A DNA stretch of 64,000 nucleotides from Zygnema cylindricum (Eukaryota > Streptophyta > Zygnematophyceae > Zygnematales > Zygnemataceae): contig JBBHKE010002574.1 of NCBI GenBank assembly GCA_037447655.1, forward strand, positions 102,949 through 166,948, given 5' to 3'. Positions 1-9,609 of this stretch are shown piece after piece. The notes beneath the pieces are model-generated. The model made no database searches. It saw only the letters and a program-made list of their open reading frames with translations, and was not told where the DNA came from. The position numbers and the translations under genes are program-made. The number at the start of each line of letters is the position of its first letter. Positions within the stretch are counted from its first letter, which is position 1.

Positions 1-17
1 TGTAGGCAAGCAATATG

Positions 18-1068
18 TGAAACTCTGAGACCTCCATAAGTTCTCAGAGTGGACAGCTTCCAAGAAGCCTCTAGGATAACCCTGACCCCTTTGTGTTTCA
101 GCAAGAACAACTGTCACCTTGGCAGACAAAAACTCTGACCAACTTCACCCTTGTGAAGGCAAGACTCTCCTAAGTCGATAGCAAAAAGAATCTCCGAATT
201 TGCTCATTTGAGCAGTAAGTTATGGAGGGTCAAAGTTGACCTTTTGTATAGAAGCTCTCTAGGAGAAAGGGTCCTATCTCCTAATTTTTCTAAGTCCTAT
301 CTCTCTCACAGACTCTATCTATTGATGTACGGAGCCAATCAGATAACTCCACCGTACACAAAAGTACAACTGCCGGTGTACTTTATGTACGAACACATAA
401 TGTCGACACGTGGTATGTCCGGATTGGCTCCCTTAATCCTCGGGGATGCCGCGATCCAATGACATTCCGCCACGTGTCATCGATGTGGCGATGATCAATA
501 ACCGCCGAAATTCTTTTCCGCGATCTCGGCGTTTAATTTCGGCCGTCCGATTAAATTCACATTTAATCGTAGCCGTAATAAATACATGCGCGGTATTTGT
601 TTTGGTAAAGAAATAAATGCGCGGTATTCGTTTCTTATCCGTACCGTAATTCGTACCTTTACATTACTGGATCTATGTCCCTCGTAAAACTATTTTAGTT
701 AAATGAACTATCCTACGTATAAATGTTTAATTAATTATCAAACCCTATGGTATGTAACACAATCTCTAGAGTTAACGGTTAAAGCTAACAGCTACCGGCT
801 AGTTTGGTCGGCAGATTGCAGGTTCAAATCATGGAGGTGACACATATATTTTAGTAAATATATCCTTAATTATAAATAAACTAATATTTATATCCCGTAA
901 ACCTCTGGATAGCCTAGGTAGCCATGGCTCTAGCTTCCTCTCCAATTTCTCAGTGACTACGACAAGTTTGAGAGTTGGAGAGAGAAGTTAGAGGTAGACT
1001 GCCTCGGCTTCTTTCTATATTTCTATTCAGACCTAGAAAAACTTTAAAAGACCATTAATTTCTACAGT
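18..1068 (+). repeat. ~1 kb dispersed repeat, left direct copy
   Basis: This stretch recurs in the same orientation at about 2609-3656. Both copies begin near GAAACTCTGAGACCTCCATA and end near TTTCTACAG, with scattered substitutions and small indels between them. No long reading frame is conserved between the copies, so the repeat looks non-coding. Around 800-845 it has a tRNA-like stretch with a D-arm/A-box-like GGCTAGTTTGG and a B-box-like GGTTCAAATC, which could mean RNA polymerase III ancestry. The 5' edge lies close to the window end, so its target duplication cannot be read. It could be an LTR, a SINE-like composite or a non-autonomous DNA transposon. Confidence 0.75.
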
Positions 1069-1383
1069 ATGAAGTTATAATTATTTTCTAATTATGGTCC
1101 ATTATATATGTTTCTAGGTGTTTGTTATTGGACGCGTCCGAAAGGTTAGAACGACAAAACGGTCATCCCACAACGGTTCGGAGAGACGAGGGCTTATCAA
1201 GGGGACCGGTTGGGACGACAAAAAATCATGTTCCTTGACAACTGTGGTGGACATAATATGTCGGAGGATCTGGAGCGAGCTCTTTAAGCAAAAAACACAA
1301 TTCTCCACTTCTTTCCCCCTAATGCAACGCATCTTGTTCAACCGGCCGACTCGTTTGTCATTTCTATAATTAAGGACGTATGA

Positions 1384-1713
1384 ACTCGCATATGGGACAG
1401 TTGGAAAGCTAAAGGTATCGAAACCGGGGAATGGGCTAAACCTTCGAGCCGTGGGTGGTCCGGAAAATTGGTTGGACCCGGTAAGGCATTTTTTTTGAAA
1501 TTGGCAAGGGACTCTATCCGAGAGGTTAATGCGATGAGGGACAGAAACGGAATGAGTTATGCTCAAAAATCCATGATTCAATGTGGCTTGTTCTTACGCA
1601 ACGAACCGTGGGAAGAAGACATGCTCACACAGCAATTGCAAGCAATAATCACCAAACACCGCAACCACTTCGAAGGCGAGGTAGTAGAACCCCCTTGCCC
1701 AAAGGCAAGATAA
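1384..1713 (+). pseudogene. Unrecognised open frame between the two 1 kb repeats
   Basis: A 110-codon open frame runs from just after a TGA at 1381 to a TAA at 1711-1713. The first ATG is internal, so it is probably a fragment. The predicted peptide is hydrophilic and reads as folded protein rather than low complexity (for example WDSWKAKGIETGEWAKP and LTQQLQAIITKHRNHFEG). An upstream frame (1118-1369) reads towards it in another phase, as expected of a frameshifted or spliced transposon gene. I do not recognise the family. Its position inside repetitive DNA suggests a transposon-borne or captured protein. Confidence 0.3.
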
Positions 1714-2097
1714 TTCCTCCATAATATTGAAGATGCCGACAGTAAGCAAGACAGTATTTACACCGATGGGGCGATGAGCGGCAGCGAGGTCTAAAGATTT
1801 TATATGATTACATATTTTTTGTTTTTTTTTTAACTCGTAGTTTGGGAATGGTTGTTGAATTATAGAATAAAAATAGACGTGATAATCATAGCAGCCTGAT
1901 GTAGGCAGTTATTGAAGTTTAGTAGCTATTCACTTCATAGGACAAACAAGATTTGATATATTTGTACGATTTTTTTTGGGATAATATGTTGATGTTTTCT
2001 AAAAAAAAAAATTGTTGTTTATAATGGCGTATCATTTCACTTAAATTTAATAGTGTGTTTATCGTAATATGTTGTTAAAGTGGTATACAAAAAATGG
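1714..2097. other. No gene seen; AT-rich interval
   Basis: Short A and T runs and no convincing coding frame. The interval links the unrecognised open frame to the tandem arrays that follow. Confidence 0.5.
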
Positions 2098-2153
2098 AGT
2101 GTGCGTGTACACTAGAGTGTGCGCGTACACTGGAGTGTGCGTGTACACTGGAT
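2098..2153 (+). repeat. Three-copy 18 bp tandem repeat
   Basis: Three consecutive near-identical units of GTGTGCGTGTACACTGGA. The core GTGTACAC is palindromic. Confidence 0.8.
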
Positions 2154-2182
2154 GTATGGAATTTTATGCACTGTATATGTTA

Positions 2183-2554
2183 AACTAATCATTGATGAGT
2201 GGGCTTCGTCGTCGATTAGTCACCCATTGACGAATTTTTAATTGTTGTCACATGAAAAACTAATCAGCGACGAGTAGGCTTCGTCGCCTTCCTAGTCATC
2301 CATCGACGAATTTTAATTGTTGTCACATGAAAAACTAATCAGCGACGAGTACACTTCGTTGCCTTCCTAGTCATCCATCGACGAATTTAAATTGTTGTCA
2401 CATGAAAAAATAATCAGCGACGAGTAGGCTTCGTCACCTTCTTAGTCATCCATCGACGAATTTTAATTGTTGTCACATCAAAAACTAATCAGCGACGAGT
2501 AGGCTTCGTCGCCTTGCTAGTCATCCATCGACGAATTTTAATTGTTGTCACTGT
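2183..2554 (+). repeat. 75 bp satellite, about 4-5 units
   Basis: Units start with GACGAATTTTAATTGTTGTC and contain AATCAGCGACGAGTAGG followed by CTTCGTCGCC. Successive starts fall about 75 bp apart (about 2229, 2304, 2379, 2454, 2529). An older diverged unit precedes at 2183-2228. The array stops at GTCACTGTA (2547-2555), a string that reappears at 3662-3670 beyond the right copy of the 1 kb repeat, so that copy may have inserted into the array. Confidence 0.85.
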
Positions 2555-2555
2555 A

Positions 2556-3661
2556 TGAAAGGGCAGTTTCAAGATTTTTTTTTTTCCTTATCAGCGGCGA
2601 TACTGCCTCTGAAACTCTGAGACCTCCATAAGTCCTCAGAGTGGACAGCTTCCAAGAAGCCTCTAGGATAATCCTGACCCCTTTGTGTTTAAGCAAAAAT
2701 AACTGCCACCCTGGCAGACAAAAACTCTGACCAACTTCACCCCTGTGAAGACAAGACTCCCCTGAGTCGATAGCAAAAAGAATCTCTGAATTTGCTCCCC
2801 TGAGCAGTAAGTTATGGAGGGTCAAAGTTGACCTTTTGTACAGAAGCTCTCTGGGAGAGAGGGTCCTATCTTCTAATTTTTCTAAGTCCTATCTCTCTCA
2901 CAGACTCTATCTACTGATGTACGGAACCAATCAGAATTGAGTTCCGTACGCAAAAGTACAGCTGCCGGTGTACTTTATGTACGATATTGTACGACATGGC
3001 CAAAATGTCGACACATGTCAAATCCGGATTCGGTGCCATAATCTCCGGAGATTCCACAATCCAACGGAATTTCGCCACGCGTCATCCGATGTGGCGATGG
3101 CCACAAACCGCCGAAATCTTCCTCCGCGATCTCGGCGCTAATCCCGGCCGTCCGATTAAATTCGGCTTTAATCGTAGCCGTAATAAATACATGCGCGGTA
3201 TTTGTTTCATTTACGAAACAAATGCGCGGTACTGATTTTTGTCCGTACCGTAAGTCGTACATTATATATTACTGGATCTATGTATCCCGTAATTCATTTC
3301 AGTTAAATGGTTTATCGCACGTATACATATTTAAATAAATATCAAACTATATGATACGTAACACTACCGCTAGACTAAACGGCTAAGGCTACCGGCTATT
3401 TCCTGCCTGCCGGCCGGTAGGTACAAGGATCAAATCCTGCCGCCGGCACATACATTTTAATTAAATATATAAACCCTAATATAAAATTCCCGTAAACCTC
3501 AGGATAGCCAAGGTAGCCATGGCTCTAGCTTCCTCTCCACTTTCTCAGTGACTGCGACAAGTTTGAGAGTTGGAGAGAGAAGTTAGAGTAGACTGCCTCG
3601 ACTTCTATATTTCTTTTCAGGCCTAGAAAATACTAATAAAACCATTAGTTTCTACAGCCTC
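2556..3661 (+). mobile_element. ~1 kb dispersed repeat, right direct copy, with a 9 bp flanking match
   Basis: Second copy of the repeat at 18-1068. It is flanked on both sides by GTCACTGTA (2547-2555 and 3662-3670), which fits a 9 bp target-site duplication and therefore a single insertion event. A 9 bp duplication is usual for Mutator-like elements, but clear terminal inverted repeats are not visible, so the class is open. At about 3400-3440 it contains a short stem (TGCCGGC paired with GCCGGCA) enclosing GGATCAAATCC, the counterpart of the tRNA-like stretch in the left copy. Confidence 0.6.
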
Positions 3662-3670
3662 GTCACTGTA

Positions 3671-4551
3671 TTGAAATCCTATACAATCTTCCACTTTGTC
3701 GTTATCTCCGACAAAAAAAAATATGTCCTCTTCATTTTCTGCCCATGTAACGACAACCCTTCGTCATTGCACAGACTTACAGCGCCGACACTGGTCCGTC
3801 GCTGGTCCATGAGGAGCGAGTTTAAACATTAAATGGATAAGATTCTGACTATTAAGAAAGACGCCCGCTTTTATTGTGCATCATTTTCACATTTTTACAT
3901 CGAGAAGAAACAATCAAATGGAATGAATACAAAACCAAATATAAGTACAATACGATCAAGGTAAAGGGAGAGCAGTGAGATACATAAAGTTATAATGTCG
4001 GCATGTAAGGATGATACACAAAAGAGTACATGGCGATCACATTAGATACAATTCAATACAAAAAAGATATGAAGATATACACATGAATCAAAATGAAAAA
4101 AAACAAAATTTTACAAAAAAACAGTGTAAATTCACAGTAAAATAGTCATTTATAACAACAGTGGAAGCTAGGAAAATACAATTTTATATTTCACGGTGAT
4201 ATCCTTTACAACGTTATACTCCACAAAGTATGTGTTGAATCCATATAATCTACAACATGATACAAAGCCGTATGTCATATACTACTCAAAAAAACCCGTT
4301 TATATAATGGAAAACCCATACTAAAAATAAAAGTTTACCTAGGTAATACTACACAGAATATCTAAGTGGTCACCGCCAGCCGTCACGGCAAAGATAGGTC
4401 CCTGCAAAGTACTCCACGAGTTGCTCCAAACGATGTATTCCGACCAACTTCTCGTATATGAACCTAAATTCTTCACGGAATTCATATGTTGTCGTGGGGT
4501 GAGAATAAATTCACCGACCGTCGATTGGGTTTCACCGGAAAAAAAATTTGA
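3671..4551. other. No gene seen; AT-rich sequence
   Basis: About 880 bp of AT-rich DNA with short A runs. No exon-like frame, tandem array or inverted repeat stands out. Confidence 0.5.
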
Positions 4552-5170
4552 ATGTCGATTTTAATATCGTATACAAAGGATAAACAAAGGAAAAACGAAC
4601 AACAGGGGATACTTGAGTTAGAAAATAGGGGGGAAATGAAAAAGAGAAAGTGGGCGACGAGAGTGAGAGTGACGAATAGAGAAAGGGTACGGGACTTAAC
4701 GAGAGAAAGAAAGAGAGAGAGAGTGGAAAGAAGAGAGGGGATAGATTAATATAGATAAGGTATGGAAAAGAATAGAAGAGAGAGAGAGAGAGAGTATAGG
4801 ATGAAGAAGGGGGTATACAATATTAGAAAAAAAGTACGGGATAGAATAAGAGAGAGAGAGGGAGAGAATGGGAACAAAAGAATGACAGATAGTAGTTGGG
4901 GAAATATGTAAGATAGAAAGGATGAGACAGACAAAGTGGATAGAATATAGTGACTGCCAGTAATAGGGCCAGTAATAGGTAAATGGTACAGAACAGGACG
5001 AGACAAAGGGAGAGTTTGGGAAAGAGAGAGTGCGAGAGAGAGTAGAAAAAGGGGACGAGAAGAACGAAAAAGTTTTTACAATGCGAAGAGGGAGAGAGAA
5101 TGAGAAAGGAAAAAAAGATAGAAACGAAAAGAGGGTGAGAGTGGGACGAAAAACCGGATACAGCGACACA
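4552..5170 (+). repeat. Purine-rich (GA)n low-complexity tract
   Basis: Some 600 bp in which the plus strand is dominated by A and G, with repeated GAGAGA runs and scattered interruptions. Long open frames on the minus strand here encode only Ser/Leu/Phe-rich low-complexity peptide and are artefacts of the composition. It resembles the pyrimidine tracts in the GH31 introns on the opposite strand. Confidence 0.85.
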
Positions 5171-5733
5171 CTTACCCATGCTATTATTCGTATATCGTAG
5201 AAGATGACGCGCCCTTATAGGTTGTATCGCCATGTAATCGACAACCCTAATATTATTGTAAAATCCCTAATAATCCATGGCGGACTGAATGTCGTTCCAT
5301 CACCAGTGGCGGCGGTTCGACGCATTTTCTTAAAAAAATATATTTTTTTACTGAAATGGACCCAGGGTTTTCGCACATCACTCACCCGTTGACCAGGACG
5401 TGGATGGGATTGGTCAGAACACGAATCTTTTATTTGTGTTCTGTCCGCACTCGCCGCTAATTTGTTATCTTTTCGGGTTTTCAAGGCGCCACGTATTTTT
5501 CCAATGTAAATTGTGTAACTTTATTATAATATGTACGCATTATGACTCTAAATTGTTGTCATTTTGTGTACCACACCCCATTTTAGAGTCAAATTCAACT
5601 CTAGTCAAGGTTTATCTCCTTCACAAGTCCGGTATTACCGTTATGTTTCACTTTGAACATGTAATAGGATACATATGCACTATTAAGTTACACGGACCTC
5701 AAATAATGTTCAAACGGTTACATATTAGAATAA
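5171..5733. other. No gene seen; sequence up to the large foldback element
   Basis: A short open frame (5400-5777) runs into the terminal repeat of the neighbouring transposon and has no recognisable domain. The last 8 bases before the element (5726-5733, TAGAATAA) are its left target duplication. Confidence 0.5.
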
Positions 5734-7167
5734 GGGAATTGCTAATCGCAGGGACGATTTTTGCTGCGCGCAGATAGTTGTCAGAAATTGTACATTCGAA
5801 GTACAGTTCCGCACAATCTACGTACTTTTAAATTCAGATTTGACGTTTAGCCCGTCGAACAAATTTGACTGGCGAAATATTGTAACGGCGGCTAAAAAAC
5901 TGTCGCGCTTGCGAACGTCGACCGTCATAAAAAAAAATACAATTCACCGGCGCAGGTTTACTGGAACAAAACTGCGGCATCCACATATAAATATAATGGC
6001 TGCGCGCAGGTAGTTTCTCACTTCACGTGAGCTCCACTGTGAGAGCACACACCGACATTTTGACTTAGCCGCAAAAGTGGAATCTAATCGCGAACCGTTA
6101 CACTGATTTTAGACACAAATTAAAGGACGACGTACAAGTGTACAACACATAGTTGTTCACGGCGTTTAGTGCGAAAGATTTAATTGCGACGAATTATACG
6201 TAACAAACGCATTGAACCTTTTGAAAAAATCGTAAAAATCGTTAATGAATTTTCGTCCGTACTATTCCGTACATGTAAACAAAAATAAATTTCACATATA
6301 TCGCAGTTTCTACCATTTCGTACATTTTCCGTATCTTTTTTTAATACTCCGTACATTTTTGGTACAATTCCGTACATTTACGTAAAATTTTTGTTCAGTT
6401 TACCGGACAGAAAGTACTACGAAGTGCAACGTAACTTTTCGTCAAATTTCGTACATTTACCGCACAAAACCGTACAGCTATCGTAAAATACCGTACAGTT
6501 TCCGTAAATCAGCCGTTCAGTTTACCGGACAGAAAGTACATCGCGTTTTTTTCCGATTTATTCAAAAGTCACGAATTATACGTTTTAATCGGAAAAAAGG
6601 AAAAAATCGCGCGATTTGAACAACTATGGTACAACATGAAAAAACTCGCACGAAACGAAATAAACTTCGTACAAAATAAAAAAGCGTAGCGTTACTGTAG
6701 TTTCATCATAGTTGTTCAAATCGCGCGATTTTTTCATTTTTTCCGATTAAAACGTATAATTCGTGACTTTTGAATAAATCGGAAAAAAACGCGATGTACT
6801 TTCTGTCCGGTAAACTGAACGGCTAATTCACGGAAACTGTACGGTATGTACAGTAATTGTACGGTTTTGTACCCAAAAAGTACGGAATTTGACAAAAAGA
6901 TACGTTGCACTTCGTAGTACTTTTTGTCTGGTAAACTGAACAGAAATCTAACGGGAAACGTACGGAATTGTACCAACATTGTACGGACTATGACGAAAAA
7001 AAACGGGAACTGTACGAAAAATGTACAAACTGCGGGATATGTAAAATTTATTTTTGTTTACATGTACGGAATTGTACGGAAGAAAATTCATTAACGATTT
7101 TAACGATTTTTTCAAAAGGTTCAATACGTTTGTTACGTATAATTCGTCGCGATTAGATCGTTCGCAC

Positions 7168-7378
7168 TAGTGTTGGGTATCGGGTAGATTCATATCGCGA
7201 TAATCTCGATATTCGATATATCGAATATCGATCGAGGAGGATCCTCGATATATCGTACCGAGACCAACATAAATTATCGCGATATATATCGCAAAAATTT
7301 CGTGTCCGTACAGGCAGAGTACGGAAAACCGTACGAAAAATAGTACGGAGAATCGTACGAAAAATCGTACGGGTTTTT

Positions 7379-7410
<32 letters not shown>

Positions 7411-7635
7411 CTGAGCGCTCAGTGGGGGGGGGGGGGGGGGGGGGGTGGGGGTTTTGGAAAAAAAAATTTAAAATTTTCATATTCGATATATCGTCGATAC
7501 GATATATTGGCGATATATCGGCGATATATCGCGATAATTTGAAATTCGATATATCGAAGCGATATATCGAATATCGGGTACATGAAATTCGATATATATC
7601 GAATATCGGCAATGGGTCCTCGATACCCAACACTA
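7168..7635. mobile_element. hAT-like non-autonomous element, copy 1
   Basis: Terminal inverted repeats TAGTGTTGGGTATCG and CGATACCCAACACTA, with a perfect 8 bp target duplication GTTCGCAC (7160-7167 and 7636-7643). Removing the element and one duplication restores the continuity of the surrounding foldback arm. Subterminal regions are packed with CGATATATCG palindromes. The 8 bp duplication and TAGNGNTG-type ends are hAT-like. There is no coding capacity. A relative lies at 42475-43303. Confidence 0.88.
7381..7445. repeat. C29 / G22 homopolymer hairpin
   Basis: Twenty-nine consecutive C (7381-7409), then ACTGAGCGCTCAGT, then twenty-two G (7424-7445), followed by T and more G. The core CACTGAGCGCTCAGTG is a perfect palindrome, so either strand could fold into a C:G stem of more than 20 pairs, or into G-quadruplex and i-motif. 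It lies in the interior of the hAT-like element. Confidence 0.9.
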
Positions 7636-7821
7636 GTTCGCACGAAACGCCGTGAACAACTATGAGTTTCATCGATATTTATACGCGGGTACGCATTTTT
7701 ATTTTGTACGAAGTTTATTTCGTTTCGCGCGAGTTTATACATGGTGTACGTCGTCCTTCAATTTGTGTCCAAGTTCAGTGTAACGGTTCGCGATTAGATT
7801 CCATTTTTGCGGTTAAGGGCA

Positions 7822-8526
7822 AGGTTCCATTAGGGAAAAAATGACGTTGTTTACTGAAAGCCGTACTGTTCTGTACAGTGCCGTACCAAAAAAAATAAAA
7901 TGTCAGAAAAACAAGGCTACTGTACTGAATGAGGGATTTGATTCTCCATGTTTATGGGCGTTAATGTGGACCGTCGGATGCATAATCGGATATGACATCG
8001 TCTGACACTTTCAGTTCGCAACAAGTGACCCCGAGTAGGTCAATTCTCAGCGCCTGAACGAATTGCATCGTGCCTCGTGGAAAAGTGAACAAATATCTAC
8101 GATGACCGCGCGACCAGGTGGGTACACGTCGCACATGACATGTGCCTTCCGCCAGGGAGGATTCGAGGCCACCGGAAGCCGCAATAAAATCTTTGACGGA
8201 GGATATTGTTTCACGCGTCTGTCGCCATCCACTAACCATTTTGACATTTTCATACGTTTTTACAAATCCTAAGTTTCGTCAGCCCGTACAAATTTTATTC
8301 AATACGTCGTACGAGTCACTTTTTACCTTCGTTGATAAAAATGTGTGGTCGCAACTTGCTTTCAAAGATTCTGTAAAGATTACCAGAATCACGTTCATCT
8401 ACGACGTGGACCAATAAAACTGTGCAGCGCAAATAAAATGTCGGTTACTGACCCGACACAATGGAACGGTCGCTTCAGTAAACGAATTTTCGACGTTTAC
8501 TGAGACCGCCTAATGGAACAACGCTC
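7822..8526. mobile_element. Nested ~0.7 kb element with GTTCCATTAGG ends
   Basis: This block is absent from the matching left arm of the large palindrome, so it is a later insertion. Its ends are inverted (GGTTCCATTAGG near 7830 and CCTAATGGAAC near 8512), and GTTTACTGA is also shared in inverse. The junctions carry TTA/TTAG-like direct repeats, which would suit a PIF/Harbinger-type 3 bp duplication, but one base is ambiguous. No transposase frame is seen. Confidence 0.55.
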
Positions 8527-8876
8527 TTAGTCAAAATGTCGGTGTGTTCTCTCACAGTGGAGCTCACGTGAAGTGAGAAACTACCTGCGCGCAGCCATTT
8601 TATTTATATGTGGCTGCCGCAGTTTTGTTACAGTAAACCTTCGCCGGCCGTGTGAATTGTATTTTTTTTATGACGGTCGACGTTCGCAAGCGCGACACTT
8701 TTTTAGCCGCCGTTACAATATTTCGCCATCAAATTTGTTCGACGGGTTGACCGTCAAATCTGAACTCAAAGGTACGTAGCTTGTACGAAAATGTACTTCA
8801 AATGTACAATTTCTGACAACTACTGTACCTGTGCGCAGCAAAAATCGTCTCTGCGATTAGCAATTCCCTAGAATAA

Positions 8877-9609
8877 ACTTTTACTGCCATACGACATATG
8901 TAAGCATGCGACGATACGCTTTCGTAACATACGCATTTTTTCGCATGTGAACATGTCATCCGTTCACATTATCACACACAAAAACAAGCATTTGAATACA
9001 TACGAACGCCTATGTTGCAAACTAAACTCCACGTTTATTCTAAGCGCAGTTCTATATGCGACCGACATATATTCATCACACTTTCCGTACGATTTCCGAT
9101 AATGAAGTACAGAAATGTACGGACAGCCACCTTACGTACACAACACTATTCATGAAATATGTACGGTGACACCATTGACACTTATTCACAAGAACCGTAA
9201 TTAACGTCACGGAAAAAATAGAATCAGTCATTGTATTTCGGGTATCAATGTCAAAATTTTGGGGCGCCGATATAGAGTACATAAGTCTATTAAGTAATAA
9301 TGATTCACGGTGTAGATGTCATGATGACTGAACAAAAAGCTTCTCATCTTCATCATTATTCTTTGCCAAACTGTTACTGGTAATATTTAATTCGTAATTT
9401 CCCGTGCAGCCGTACTGCGCAATTAAACTACAGTACAGTACCGTACAGTACCGTACGTGTGTGTACTTCTCCAAGTGAAAAGTCTCTCTCCGTCAGAGCA
9501 TGCCCTCGCCAGCTGAATGCATTCCCTGTATAGTCCTTGGGGTTCTTTCCGATCCGCGATGACGTCATAGCTGCATCCCTGCCCGCGCCTGGTGCAAACA
9601 CGTGGCGCC
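8877..9609 (+). promoter_or_regulatory. Upstream region of the GH31 gene
   Basis: No exon is visible. A dense GTAC cluster (about 9425-9465) contains several overlapping CAGTACCGTA units. A perfect CRE/bZIP palindrome TGACGTCA lies at 9560-9567, 43 bp before the start codon, and a G-box CACGTG at 9599-9604 directly upstream of it. No TATA box is clear. These motifs are candidate regulatory sites by resemblance only. Confidence 0.4.

Larger units (their letters stand above)
5734..8868. mobile_element. 3.1 kb multi-level palindromic (foldback) transposon
   Basis: The element starts GGGAATTGCTAATCGCAG and ends with the inverse, GCGATTAGCAATTCCC. It is bounded by a perfect 8 bp direct repeat, TAGAATAA (5726-5733 and 8869-8876). 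Outer arms 5734-6065 and 8527-8868 are near-complementary over more than 300 bp. Inside them a second foldback pairs about 6150-6629 with about 6702-7667, around a spacer at 6630-6701 that recurs inverted at about 7668-7745. The right side is interrupted by two later insertions (7168-7635 and about 7822-8526). No transposase frame is visible, so it is non-autonomous. Eight-base duplications are typical of hAT and some MULE or P-type elements. Confidence 0.85.

Noticed and set aside
2183-2554. CRISPR-like array
   Set aside because: Units are contiguous 75 bp tandem repeats without unique spacers, in a eukaryotic intron-bearing genome.
18-3661. Complete LTR retrotransposon with two LTRs
   Set aside because: The roughly 1.5 kb between the copies has no gag-pol, primer-binding site or polypurine tract, and the right copy seems to have its own 9 bp duplication.
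4696-5233. Several overlapping minus-strand open frames of 86-157 codons
   Set aside because: They translate a purine-rich tract into Ser/Leu/Phe repeats. There is no domain and no splice context, and three frames are open at once because of composition.
7274-7742. Open frames with Pro or Gly runs across 7381-7445
   Set aside because: They are products of the C/G homopolymers inside a transposon.
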